A stretch of DNA of 64,000 nt from contig CAWCSA010000015.1 in NCBI GenBank assembly GCA_963798015.1, forward strand, positions 1-64,000, written 5' to 3'. The position numbers and the translations under genes were made by a program. This document shows, in pieces, positions 54,868 to 63,651 of the stretch. The notes below the pieces were generated by a model that saw only the letters and a program-made list of their open reading frames with translations, did no database searches and had not been told where the DNA came from. Source of the DNA: Roseiarcus sp963798015. Its GTDB lineage: Bacteria; Pseudomonadota; Alphaproteobacteria; Rhizobiales; Beijerinckiaceae. Every line of letters begins with the position of its first letter. Position 1 is the stretch's first letter.

Positions 54868-56432
54868 ACGAACGCGCCGCGCCGCCGGCGGCAGCGCCCC
54901 CGCCTCGGCCTCCGCAACAGATGCCTGTCGCGATCTCGGGGCGCGATAGGGAATTTCTGCCGGCCGCGCTCGAAATCCTCGAAACTCCGCCCCCTCCCCT
55001 GCCGATCGCGCTGATGGCGACGATTAGCGCATTTGCGCTGGCGGCGCTGGTCTGGTCGTATTTCGGCCGGCTGGACGTCCATGCGACAGCGCCGGGCAAG
55101 ATCGAGACAGTCGGCTACGCTAAGGTGATCGAACCGCTTGATCCGGGCAAGGTGGCTGCGATCCACGTCCAGAGAGGCGAAACCGTCAAGGCGGGGGACC
55201 TGCTCCTGGAGCTCGATCCGGCGGAGGCCGACGCCGACGCAATGAGCGCGCAGAATACGCTCAACGCGAGTTTGGCCGAGATCGCACGGCGCCGTTACGC
55301 GATCAACGCGGTGCGAACCGCTGAGAGTGAGGTCCAGAGCGCACAGGACCGGCTTGACGCGCGCAGTACGGACGACGCGGCGCCAGGGGCCTACTCAGGT
55401 TCGGTCGAAGGTCTGGCCGGGCAGGCCGAATCGAAGATCGCCTGGGACGTGGCTTTGCCCGAACAGTTCCAGTTGCGGGAAGAAGCGGTGCTGCGTGCGG
55501 ATCTCGGTCAGCTCTCCGACGCGCTCAAGGCGCTCGATAGGCAGATGGCGGAAAAGCTGGCGACGCAGAAGCGCCTGAACATGAGCATCGCTTTCCAGAA
55601 CAAGCTGATGGAGACCTTAAACCAGCGCGTCTCGACCAGGCAGCAGGCGATCGACCTCAACGTTGGCACGAAGATCGATCTTTATAACGCCAAGGAAGAG
55701 CTGGAAAAGGATGAGTCAGCGCTCGCATCCGACCAGGGCCAGCTGATTGAAACCGACGCGGCGATCCGGTCGGTGCGCAGCGAAAAGGCCAAAACGGTCT
55801 CCGAGTTCATCGCAGACAACGAGAACAAGCTCGCCGACGCGGCGCGCAAGGCGGACGAAGCGCGTCAGGCGCTCGCCAAAGCCGATGCGCGGCTCGCTCG
55901 CACCCGGCTTTATGCGCCTACGGACGGCGTGGTCCAGCAGTTGGCCGTCACCACGGTCGGCCAGGTCGTCACCACCGGCCAGCAGCTCATCGTGCTGACG
56001 CCGATCGGCGGCAAGCTTCAGGTCGAGGCGCTGGTGGCTAATCTCGATATCGGCTTCATCAAGCCCGGCCAGGACGCGGTGATCAAGGTCGACGCCTTCC
56101 CATTCACTCGCTTCGGCGCGCTGCAGGGCAAGGTCGTCAACATCGCTTCCGCGGCCATCGCCGAGCAAGACGCCAAACGCGGGCTCGCCAACGCCACCGC
56201 AACGGCCAACGTGGCGCCCGAGGCGCCCACTGCTCCCGGTCAACCCGAAAGCTTCGTTTTTCCGGTGACCGTGTCTCTCGATGAAACCGCGATGAAAATC
56301 GACAACGCGACTATCCCATTGAGCCCGGGCATGACGGTCACCGTAGAAATCCGGACCGACTCCCGCCGCGTGATCGACTACCTGCTCTCGCCCTTGGCCA
56401 AAATCGGATCCGAGGCGTTCAGGGAGAGGTAA
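54864..56432 (+). CDS. HlyD-family membrane fusion protein
   Basis: A 522-residue adaptor for type I secretion. A Pro-rich cytoplasmic N-terminus (residues 1-45), one membrane helix (about 48-68), a lipoyl half-motif (VAAIHVQRGETVKAGDLLLELD, about 97-118), a long coiled coil (about 125-345), the second lipoyl half (RLYAPTDGVVQQL), and beta-barrel with the closing ALVANLDIGFIKPGQDAVIKV. Its ATG overlaps the stop of the ABC gene by 4 bp. No secreted substrate or outer-membrane channel is encoded in the window, so it now lacks a working partner here. Confidence 0.92.
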   Translation: MNERAAPPAAAPPPRPPQQMPVAISGRDREFLPAALEILETPPPPLPIALMATISAFALAALVWSYFGRLDVHATAPGKIETVGYAKVIEPLDPGKVAAIHVQRGETVKAGDLLLELDPAEADADAMSAQNTLNASLAEIARRRYAINAVRTAESEVQSAQDRLDARSTDDAAPGAYSGSVEGLAGQAESKIAWDVALPEQFQLREEAVLRADLGQLSDALKALDRQMAEKLATQKRLNMSIAFQNKLMETLNQRVSTRQQAIDLNVGTKIDLYNAKEELEKDESALASDQGQLIETDAAIRSVRSEKAKTVSEFIADNENKLADAARKADEARQALAKADARLARTRLYAPTDGVVQQLAVTTVGQVVTTGQQLIVLTPIGGKLQVEALVANLDIGFIKPGQDAVIKVDAFPFTRFGALQGKVVNIASAAIAEQDAKRGLANATATANVAPEAPTAPGQPESFVFPVTVSLDETAMKIDNATIPLSPGMTVTVEIRTDSRRVIDYLLSPLAKIGSEAFRER

Positions 56433-56491
56433 AGGGCCAATTCTCGCCGGCCCTGCAGAGATTCTGCTCGACCCATCGAATCAGGCTGGCC

Positions 56492-57532
56492 TCACCGGCG
56501 CCGAGCAGCGCGCGCCGCCCGCGCCTCGCGAAACGACAAGAGGCGCCGCGTCTCCTCGTCCCACAGCGTGAGACGAACGCAAACTAGGCTTTGCCACAGC
56601 GTCAGCCGACCGACTTCGCGAAGCTCGGGATAGGTCCGCAAGACCTCTGGAAGCCGATAAAAAGGAACGCCGCTCGACAGGTGATGCACGTGATGCACGC
56701 CGATATTGGCGCTGAACCAGCGTAGCACGAGCGGTAAATCGTAATGTGAGCTGCCGTGGAGCGCCGCTTCAGGCTGACGCCAATCCTCCGCCTCGTGCCA
56801 CGTCGTCGCCTCGAATTGATGCTGGACGTAGAACAGCCACACGCCCATCGTCGCGGCCAGCACCACAATCGGCAGATGGACGATGAGGAGCGTTGTGAAG
56901 CCAACGCATACAATCAGGATACTGGCCACAAGCAGGATCCCGGCGTTGGTGGACATCGTGCTGAGCCAAGGCATGCGCCCCTGGCGCTCGAAGCCGAGCG
57001 GCAAGCGGTTCTCTAACAGGAACACATAGGCCGGGCCCAACCCGAACATCACCAGCGGATGGCGATAGAGGCGGTAGCGAAGCCGATCGCGCCAGTCGCG
57101 GGCGAAATATTCCCGCACCGTCAGCGTCTTGATGTCACCGATGCCACGCCTGTCGAGATTGCCCGATGTCGCGTGATGGATCGCGTGGGAGCGTCGCCAG
57201 TGATCGTAGGGCGTCATCGTCAAGACGCCGATCGTGCGGCCCACCCAGTCGTTGGCGAGCTTGCTGGGAAAGAAGGCGCCATGCCCGCAATCGTGCTGGA
57301 TCAGAAACAGGCGAATGAGCAAGCCAGCGGCGAGCGGCGCCAACGCGAACGAAAGCCAGAACTGGCCATGATGCGCGGCGATCATCATCACGGTCCAGAT
57401 CGCGACAAAGGGCGGGAAGGTGACCGCGAGCTCAAAGATTCCGCGCGCCGCGCTCGGGCGCCGGTAAGGGAGGATCGCCTGCGCCCAGTCGCGCGCCGAC
57501 CTCGCCGCGCTTTTCGTTTCCGTCGCCGACAT
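56492..57532 (-). CDS. Membrane fatty acid desaturase
   Basis: A 346-residue di-iron membrane desaturase. The three histidine boxes are HDCGH (residues 80-84), HAIHH (116-120) and HHVHH (near residue 285); four or more hydrophobic helices flank them. This pattern fits acyl-lipid omega desaturases and related enzymes (for example DesA-type), which modulate membrane fluidity. It converges on the HlyD gene and does not share its operon. Confidence 0.9.
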   Translation of the reverse strand: MSATETKSAARSARDWAQAILPYRRPSAARGIFELAVTFPPFVAIWTVMMIAAHHGQFWLSFALAPLAAGLLIRLFLIQHDCGHGAFFPSKLANDWVGRTIGVLTMTPYDHWRRSHAIHHATSGNLDRRGIGDIKTLTVREYFARDWRDRLRYRLYRHPLVMFGLGPAYVFLLENRLPLGFERQGRMPWLSTMSTNAGILLVASILIVCVGFTTLLIVHLPIVVLAATMGVWLFYVQHQFEATTWHEAEDWRQPEAALHGSSHYDLPLVLRWFSANIGVHHVHHLSSGVPFYRLPEVLRTYPELREVGRLTLWQSLVCVRLTLWDEETRRLLSFREARAARAARRR

Positions 57533-57983
57533 CCAGCACCTCGCCCGATATGCGCTTTAGAGAAAAGCGTCGTCGAGTGGTGGTCGACTGCGCCGAGGAT
57601 AGATCAAAAGCTCCCCGCATAGACCCATAGACACGCAGCCGTGAAAAAGCGATGACAATTCGCTCGTCGGGCTCGCGAAAGTAAGCGGCGCCTTCCGCGA
57701 CGTTTTACGCCGCAGACCGTCCCGTCACGCGCGCTCGGCCGGCCGCCCCCACGAAGCGTGCGCGATTCACCGACTGAGTAAATGTATAATGGAGATTTGT
57801 GCTTTTGGAAAGCTACGAGCGCCTTTCCGCACCACCCCTGGCCCCGGCTGACGCCGTCTCAACGGCTCATGCTAGCGCACACTCGGGGCGCAGCCTAGGA
57901 TCGAAGGCCCCGAAGATCATTGCTGGCCGACCTCGCGGCCAGCACGCAAAATTAGACTTCGAGCAAGCCAACAGGGAACGCAC
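57533..57983. other. Intergenic region before the tautomerase gene
   Basis: About 450 bp between divergent genes. The sequence near 57780-57800 (AAATGTATAATGGAG) is AT-rich and contains a TATAAT that could be the -10 of the tautomerase promoter. An ORF across 57799-58107 is a shadow without a proper start. Nothing else seen. Confidence 0.5.
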
Positions 57984-58361
57984 ATGCCGCTCGTTCGCAT
58001 CGATCTCCGCAAAGGCAAGCAGGCTGCTTATCGGAAGGCGATCAGCCGCATCGTTCACGAGGCGTTGGTCAGCGTCGGCGTGCCGAAAGACGACCGTTTC
58101 CAGGTGATCAATGAGCACGATTCCGAGAATTTCGTCTTCGATCTCAACTATCTAGACATCCGCCGCACCCAGGATTTGGTGATCATCCAGATCACGTGGA
58201 ACGCGGGCCGGACCGACCAGCAGAAGAAGGCGCTTTACAAGGCGATTGCCGACGGGCTCGCGGCCACGCTCAGCCTGCGCCGGGAGGACGTCTTCATCAG
58301 CCTCGTCGAGGTCAAAAAGGAGAATTGGTCGTTCGGCAATGGGGTCGCGCAATACGCATGA
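57984..58361 (+). CDS. Tautomerase-superfamily protein
   Basis: A 125-residue protein. It begins MPLVRIDL, so Pro2 becomes the N-terminal catalytic base after Met removal, as in 4-oxalocrotonate tautomerase. The double beta-alpha-beta length and the string FVFDLNYLDIRRTQDLVIIQITWNAGRT fit longer, monomer-length members of the MIF/cis-CaaD-type branch. Substrate unknown. Confidence 0.87.
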   Translation: MPLVRIDLRKGKQAAYRKAISRIVHEALVSVGVPKDDRFQVINEHDSENFVFDLNYLDIRRTQDLVIIQITWNAGRTDQQKKALYKAIADGLAATLSLRREDVFISLVEVKKENWSFGNGVAQYA

Positions 58362-58362
58362 G

Positions 58363-59065
58363 TTACTGGCAGATACGATAATTGCCGCTTGAGCCGTGCT
58401 GTTCGATATCAAGATGCATGTTGTTGGCGTGGAACGCGTCTGCGCCCGGACCTAAAACCGTCGTGAACCAGCCGCAAGCCGCCGTCCGCACGGCGCGGAA
58501 GTAGGACGCTTCGTCCGCGCCGGTCTGCCGCTCGACCAGAATACGCCGCCTGTCGGCGAGCGTGATCGCCATGAGGTCGACCGCCAGTCCCTTGGCGTGA
58601 GCGCTGATCTTGGCCCCGACGATGCGGTCCTGAGTGCGGCAATCATAGCCGGGGCCGGTCTCGATCGCCGCGACCTTGGCGTGCAGCGTCGCTTGGCCGA
58701 GCGGCGAGACGATGAGGCGAACGTAGTCGGCAAGCACCGTGGCGAATTCGCAGGCGACAAGCGGACGGTCGGGCAGGCTCACGGCGTCGCCTTCCGCATT
58801 GATCGATGACAGCCGGACCGGTGCGTCGATGCCGCATCCCTCGGCCGACGCCGGCGGCGCCGTGGCGGCCTCTGCGCTCACGCCGTCCGCGATCAGTTTT
58901 CCGAGGCATGTCGGCGCCGCCTCTGCCTTCGGCGCCGGAGGGGGCGCAGGCGCTGTTTCAGGCGCGCCAAGCTCCGGCGGTCGAGGGGGCGGCAATGGAG
59001 GCTCGTCGGCCATGACTCTTACCGACGCGGCGAATGAGAGGGCAAACGCCAGCCGGAGCCGCCGC
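58363..59065 (-). pseudogene. Extensin-like protein gene truncated at the 5' end
   Basis: The 216-residue frame from the ATG ending at 59013 carries a Pro-rich linker and an Extensin-like C-terminal domain (GYDCRTQDRIVGAKISAHAKGLAVD... to HANNMHLDIE), a peptidoglycan- or cell-wall-related family. In the same frame, upstream of that ATG, lie RRLRLAFALSFAASV, clearly the middle of a signal peptide, with no start codon before the IS junction at 59066 and a stop inside the IS. So the element removed the original start; a product from the internal ATG would stay in the cytoplasm. Confidence 0.85.
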
Positions 59066-60299
59066 CAGGGCTGTTCAGTTCTTTAACCTTTGAGGGTCGA
59101 TTTGGGATTCCCGAGGGCGGAAATGTCTGAATTTATACGCGACAACCCGAATCGGAGGTTGTCAGATGCAGGCGTCGCTGCTGAAGATTTTGCGCTCGAT
59201 CCCGGACCGCCGACGGCGGGAAGGCCTGCGGTTCGATCTGGCGACGGTCCTGCTCTATTCGATCTTGGGCATGGTCGCCGGGGCCAATTCCTACCGGCAA
59301 ATGCATGAATTCATTCGTATTCACCTTCAGCGCTTGAACGAAGCCTTCGGCCTTCGGTTGCCCTATTCGCCCTCCTATACCGGTTTGCGGGCGATCCTCC
59401 AGGGCGTCGATCCGACCGCGTTGGAGGCAGCGTTTCGGCAGCATGCGTCCTCGATGGAGGCTGCGCCTTCGTCGGACGGCCTGACCGCCATCGCCGTCGA
59501 CGGCAAGACGCTGCGCGGCAGTTTCGACGCATTCAGCGACCGCAAGGCCACCCACATGTTGTCGGCGTTGCGGCAGGCCGACCAGATCGTGCTCGGCCAT
59601 CTGATGGTCGACGAGAAGAGCAACGAGATTCCGGCTGCGCCGGAGCTGATCGAGGCGCTGGGGCTGAAAGACTGTCTGTTCACGCTCGACGCCGAGCACG
59701 CCCAAAAAAAACATTCGAGCGCGTGATCGCGTCGGGCAATCACCTGCTGACCCAGGTCAAGGACAACCAACCGAGCCTACGCCGCAAGCTCAAGCTGGGA
59801 ACGGCGGGCCGTAAACCGACCGGGTCGGCCAAGAGCGAGACCTCAGGTCGCAATCGCTGGGAAACCCGCGAACTTGCGGCGTTTCCGGCCAAGGCGTGGT
59901 TCCGCCATACGCCGTGGGACGGCCTCATCAAGACCGTGCTTCGGCTCGAGCGCACGGTCTGCAAGCGCAACTCCAAGACCGGACTTTGCAAGCAAACATG
60001 CGAGACCGTCTTCTGGATTTCCTCGGCTTCCAGCCAAACGCCCGCGCGCTGGAACGAATGGATCCGCGCTCATTGGCGCATAGAGAACGGCAGCCACTAC
60101 GTGCGCGACGCCGCTTTCGCCGAAGACGCTTCGCGCATCCGAAAGAACCCCGACATCGTCGCGCGCTTGCGATCGTTCGCTTACAACCTGATCCGGGCAG
60201 AAGGGGGCTCCAACATCCGCAACGCACGTTGGCGTGCCGCCCTCGATATCAATCTAATCCTCGAAATGCCCCACTTACATTGAGAACTGAACAGCCCTG
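59066..60299 (+). mobile_element. ISAs1-family insertion sequence
   Basis: 1234 bp with perfect 17-bp terminal repeats, CAGGGCTGTTCAGTTCT (59066-59082) and its complement (60283-60299). No target duplication is present: GCCGCCGC precedes the left end and CGGACAAG follows the right end. That absence suggests a rearrangement by recombination between two IS copies, which would explain why chromosome-like genes lie on its left and mobile-type genes on its right. Confidence 0.9.
59166..60283 (+). CDS. ISAs1-family transposase, split by a frameshift in an A8 run
   Basis: Two frames (59166-59726 and 59723-60283) together form one ~370-residue ISAs1 transposase. Catalytic Asp lies in IAVDGKTLRG and LFTLDAEHAQK, Glu in HWRIENGSHYVRDAAF. 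The frame breaks within CCC-AAAAAAAA-C (59701-59712). A -1 slip on AAA AAA would give QKKTFERVIASG, the normal family sequence. Homopolymer slippage may be programmed or the gene may be dead. Confidence 0.85.
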
Positions 60300-60388
60300 C
60301 GGACAAGCGAGGCTTGTCTTATTCCGGGTTGATCCGAGGGTTCATCGACAGCGGCATGGCGGCGCTTGCCAGCCAAGAGGCGGCATAG
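60300..60388 (+). pseudogene. C-terminal fragment of an unknown gene cut by the ISAs1 element
   Basis: An open frame of 28 codons runs from the IS junction: DKRGLSYSGLIRGFIDSGMA then ALASQEAA and a stop. It is followed by a clean terminator, which supports it being a real gene end. The family is not recognised. Confidence 0.55.
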
Positions 60389-60399
60389 ACCAAAGAAAA

Positions 60400-60436
60400 A
60401 AGCCTACCGCGCACGAAGTGTCCGCGGCAGGCTTTC
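60400..60436 (+). terminator. Terminator after the truncated gene
   Basis: Arms AAGCCTACCGCG and CGCGGCAGGCTT, 11-nt loop, followed by TCTAAC; a run of A precedes the left arm, so it may act on both strands. Confidence 0.75.
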
Positions 60437-60476
60437 TAACTAATCCGCGACCGCTCCCGGCAAGGTGTCGTCGCTT

Positions 60477-60482
60477 TATAAT
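60477..60482 (+). promoter_or_regulatory. -10 element of the mobile-type gene cluster
   Basis: TATAAT stands 26 bp before the ATG of the 60508 gene, with GAGAAGGA as ribosome-binding site between. The -35 is not obvious. Confidence 0.45.
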
Positions 60483-60507
60483 AACCAACGAGAGAAGGAC
60501 CCTCGCG

Positions 60508-60837
60508 ATGATTTTACATAGCAAATCCCAGCCGCGCGCACAAGCTAAAAATAACGCATTTATAAAACTTTCTCTTTATAAACAGCATTTTTTGCGTAAC
60601 GTCGGCCTCGGTCACGGTAGTTATGCCTGTCTCTGCCGGGAGCTATACGCAAACAGCCATAAGTACCCGGGCATAACACAATCCGACTTAGCCGCCGCAT
60701 GGGAACACAACCGAGGCGAACCCGCGCCTACCGGCAGGGATGCTGAAAAGGGCGGATTGGCGGATTGGCTTCGCGATGAGGGTTACGTGCGTCGGCCGGG
60801 CGAGCATCCCGGCGAGTTCGTTTGGACCAAGGCGTAA
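60508..60837 (+). CDS. Small hypothetical protein of the mobile-type cluster
   Basis: A 109-residue protein that I do not recognise. GAGAGAAGGAC precedes the ATG. The first ~25 residues are basic/polar, and residues 40-100 look like a small helical domain (KYPGITQSDLAAAWEHNR and GGLADWLRDEGYVRRP), reminiscent of a winged helix or DNA-binding adaptor. First of five closely packed genes. Confidence 0.6.
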   Translation: MILHSKSQPRAQAKNNAFIKLSLYKQHFLRNVGLGHGSYACLCRELYANSHKYPGITQSDLAAAWEHNRGEPAPTGRDAEKGGLADWLRDEGYVRRPGEHPGEFVWTKA

Positions 60838-60841
60838 TGCC

Positions 60842-61417
60842 ATGGCCCGCAACATCATTTCCATGGCTTCCGCCCCAGTCCGCGAAGCCCACGTCCGCAT
60901 ACTGGAGAAGGAACGTCGGCGGATCGCAACGCCGCGTTTCGTTCCGTCATTTGCGCCTGTCCGATTGGTAAAGCCAGAACAGCGCGCGCCTAAGCTCACG
61001 CCAAAACAGAGGAAGCAGAACGAAACGGTGCGGGCAGCCGAGCGGTTCATACTCGCGGTGCTCGCGGGAGACGCTTTAATCCTTTCCATCGCCGAGAGGC
61101 TCAATAGCCAACTTGATGTTTCCGTCTGGCCAACAGATGAGAAAAGCGCGTTTAGTCTGTTCGCGGTCGGCGGCTGGATTTTCGACCCTGAGCGGGTTGA
61201 CGACACCAACACTGTAATCGAGCGCAGTGTCACCCTTCAGTTGTGGCTTGATACGGCCCCTATCATTCGGGAGCTGCGCAACGCTCTTAACCGTCATCCA
61301 ATCTCAGCGCTTCGCTTACGCGAGACGATTGGCTGCGTTCGTGAGAGGTGGCTTGGCTTAGCTGGTCGGAAGCTTTCCCCACGCCCCGCGCGTGGTGTGG
61401 GAGGCTCCAATGGCTAA
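60842..61417 (+). CDS. Hypothetical protein of the mobile-type cluster
   Basis: A 191-residue basic protein that begins 4 bp after the previous stop. Residues 1-75 are Arg/Lys-rich (EKERRRIATPRFVPSF, APKLTPKQRKQNE), and residues 80-165 form a helical/beta domain without known family. It ends in ATGGCTAA, overlapping the next start by 8 bp, so translation is coupled. Possibly a nucleic-acid-binding structural or replication protein. Confidence 0.6.
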   Translation: MARNIISMASAPVREAHVRILEKERRRIATPRFVPSFAPVRLVKPEQRAPKLTPKQRKQNETVRAAERFILAVLAGDALILSIAERLNSQLDVSVWPTDEKSAFSLFAVGGWIFDPERVDDTNTVIERSVTLQLWLDTAPIIRELRNALNRHPISALRLRETIGCVRERWLGLAGRKLSPRPARGVGGSNG

Positions 61418-61536
61418 GCCCCGCAAGCGCGCATCCCGTTCCGCTCTCTCAAAAAGCGCCGCCAAATGTGGTCTGCCCCCCTTGAAGTGATCCATCCCGT
61501 ATGTTGGTCCGAGGACCATTTTTTGGAGATGGAGCG

Positions 61537-61815
61537 ATGGGCATCAAGCGCCACAAGCCGGAGGAGATCGTCGCCAAGTTGCGTCAGGTTGATGTCCTGA
61601 CGGGTCAGGGCAAGTCGATCGCCGAGGCGGTGAAGACGATCTCGGTGACGGAGACGACTTACTTCCGCTGGCGGGCGGAGTATGGCGGTCTGAAGAGCGA
61701 CCAGGTGAGGCGTCTGAAGGATTTGGAACTGGAGAATACGCGGCTCCGGCGAGCGGTGTCGGACCTCACCTTGGACAAGCTGATCCTGACGGAGGCGGCC
61801 CGGGGAAACTTCTAA
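61537..61815 (+). CDS. IS407-group transposase OrfA
   Basis: A 92-residue DNA-binding subunit. KRHKPEEIVAKLRQVDVLTGQGKS begins the helix-turn-helix, and a leucine-zipper-like helix (RRLKDLELENTRLRRAVSDL) follows. The sequence wording is that of the IS407 group. GGAGATGGAG precedes the ATG; the frame is open a few codons upstream. Confidence 0.93.
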   Translation: MGIKRHKPEEIVAKLRQVDVLTGQGKSIAEAVKTISVTETTYFRWRAEYGGLKSDQVRRLKDLELENTRLRRAVSDLTLDKLILTEAARGNF

Positions 61816-61838
61816 GCCCCGCCCGTCGCCGGGGCTGC

Positions 61839-62735
61839 GTGGACAAGGTCAAGGCCGAGCTGAGGGTGTCGGAGCGTCGCGCGTGCGCGGTGCTCCGGCA
61901 ACCCCGGTCCACCCAGCGCAAGCCCGCCCGCGGCCGCGATGACGAGTTGGCGTTGACCGCCGACATCGTCGAGCTGGCCAAGGCTTACGGCCGCTACGGC
62001 TACCGGCGGATCACGGCCCTGCTGCGCCACGCGGGTTGGGCGGTGAACGCCAAGAGGGTGCAGCGGATCTGGCGACGGGAGGGGCTGAAAGTCCCGCAGA
62101 AACAACCAAAACGCAGCCGGCTGTGGCTGAATGACGGCTCCTGCGTGCGCCTGCGCGCCGAGGGGCCGAACCACGTCTGGTCCTATGACTTCGTCGAGGA
62201 TCGAACCCATGATGGAAGGAAGTTTCGCATGCTCTGCGTGATCGACGAGTTCACCCGCGAAGCCCTGGCGATCCGGGTCAAACGCCGGCTGAACTCCACC
62301 GACGTGCTGGAGACCCTGGCGGATCTGATGATCCTGCGCGGGCCGCCAACCTATGTTCGGTCGGACAATGGGCCTGAGTTCATCGCCATCACGCTGCGAG
62401 CCTGGATCGCCGCCGTTGGCTCCCAGACCGCCTACATCGAGCCCGGCAGCCCGTGGGAGAATGGCTACTGCGAGAGCTTCAACAGCAAGCTGCGAGACGA
62501 ACTGCTCAACGGCGAGATATTCTTCAGCCTGGCCGAGGCCCAGGTGATGATCGAGGCCTGGCGGCGCCACTTCAACACCGTGCGCCCACACAGCTCGCTG
62601 GGTTATCTGCCGCCTGCGCCGGAGACGACCATTCTTCCCGGCGGAGCCGCCGCGCCGTGGGCGACCGCGCCAGCTCACTCGGAAAGCGCGCGCTCGCCCA
62701 CCCCAACCGTGGCGTCAGAAGACGCCATGCACTAA
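61839..62735 (+). CDS. IS407-group transposase OrfB (catalytic)
   Basis: A 298-residue integrase-core protein. The DDE residues are in WSYDFVEDRT, RSDNGPEF and ENGYCESFNSKLRDE. It lies 23 bp after OrfA in a different frame, so it is normally made as an OrfAB fusion by -1 frameshifting; GTG at 61839 is a nominal start. Confidence 0.93.
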   Translation: MDKVKAELRVSERRACAVLRQPRSTQRKPARGRDDELALTADIVELAKAYGRYGYRRITALLRHAGWAVNAKRVQRIWRREGLKVPQKQPKRSRLWLNDGSCVRLRAEGPNHVWSYDFVEDRTHDGRKFRMLCVIDEFTREALAIRVKRRLNSTDVLETLADLMILRGPPTYVRSDNGPEFIAITLRAWIAAVGSQTAYIEPGSPWENGYCESFNSKLRDELLNGEIFFSLAEAQVMIEAWRRHFNTVRPHSSLGYLPPAPETTILPGGAAAPWATAPAHSESARSPTPTVASEDAMH

Positions 62736-63288
62736 CATTGAAACTGGATCACCCCTCGGGGGCAGGCCAAATGGAAGGCCGCGCCAACCGGTTTCAATGA
62801 GAAGTATGGCTTAGCGTCCGGTATTCAGTTTTTCATTCCGCGCCACGTGAAGCGCCCGACTTCGCGGACACTGACCCTCGGGGCTGGTGACATTGCAAAG
62901 CTCAGAACCTCGCGAGGGGAGAACCGCTCGCGCGCGATTGCACGCGCGCAACAAAACATTGAAAGCGCGGCGCAGCGCAATGCGCCGGTCAGCGAACGCC
63001 AACAGCGTGTAGCGAAGCTCCCCAAAGTTGCTCGCTTCGTTCCCGTCATTAGGCCAGACGGTTCTTTCGATAAAACTCGGATGACAGGTGCGGCGCTGGC
63101 GCAAGCGCGGGACCGCGCGGACGCGATGCGCCGCGCCAATCGTAACCCGCGCGCGCTTGAAAGTTACAATTCACACTACACCGACCCGAGCGCGATTGCT
63201 GGCCGCCCGTTCATTATTGATCGCGCCGAACTCACCAACGCGAAGCGCCTCATGACAAAGAGCGAACGCAAGAAGCTCGACAAGCTTT

Positions 63289-63651
63289 ATGCGGAGATGT
63301 TCGTTGACTGAGATTGCACAACTTTGGCCGCGTTGCGACTGCGGAGAAACGCGGCCGAGCGCACTGCAAATCAACCCGCGCGGCTACAAGGGAGCGCCCG
63401 TATTTTATGGGGTCGCTTGCGGCAACTGTGTTGCGTTCGACCGCAATTCGCATCCTGTAAGGCAGTGCTCCGAATGTAAGAAGCGCGCCCCAATCGAGAA
63501 AGATCATGTCTACGGACGCGCTGTTTCCGATGAGCTTCAAGACCTTTGCATCAATTGCCATCGGACCAAAAGTCGGCGCGACGCTGACACGCTCAAGTTT
63601 CGGCGCTTTCGCGAACGGTATGACGCGAGTTACAGAGGCTCACGCCAATGA
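63289..63651 (+). CDS. HNH-type zinc/endonuclease-like protein
   Basis: A 120-residue protein with two metal-binding units: CDCGE...CGNC (about residues 22-50) and CSECKK-x-APIEKDHVYGRAV followed by LCINCHRTK (about residues 63-98). The DH, and the second Cys pair followed by H, give the HNH layout of small phage and mobile-element nucleases. ATG 63289 or TTG 63304 (with GGAG 7 bp upstream) may be the start; the latter overlaps the previous stop by 8 bp. It ends in ATGA, coupled to the next gene. Confidence 0.72.
   Translation: MRRCSLTEIAQLWPRCDCGETRPSALQINPRGYKGAPVFYGVACGNCVAFDRNSHPVRQCSECKKRAPIEKDHVYGRAVSDELQDLCINCHRTKSRRDADTLKFRRFRERYDASYRGSRQ

Larger units (their letters stand above)
61469..62769 (+). 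mobile_element. IS3-family element, IS407 group
   Basis: 1301 bp with related ends TGGTCTGCCCCC (61469) and the complement of GGGGGCAGGCCA (62758-62769), one mismatch. The 4-bp target AATG is duplicated (61465-61468 and 62770-62773), as expected for the IS407 group. It carries two consecutive transposase frames. Confidence 0.92.
61410..63311 (+). pseudogene. Hypothetical gene interrupted by an IS407-type element
   Basis: The gene starts at 61410 (MAKPRKRASRSALSKSAAK), is broken at codon 20 by the IS at 61469-62769, and continues from 62770 as WKAAPTGFNEKYGLASGIQF up to MFVD-stop at 63309-63311. Removing the IS and one copy of AATG restores a single 198-residue frame. The protein is very basic (AGDIAKLRTSRGENRSRAIARA, SERKKLDKLY) and may bind nucleic acid. 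No family recognised. The downstream HNH gene overlaps its 3' end. Confidence 0.8.

Noticed and set aside
57799..58107. 102-codon frame overlapping the tautomerase start
   Set aside because: It is out of frame with the tautomerase, lacks a proper start signal and has no protein-like features.
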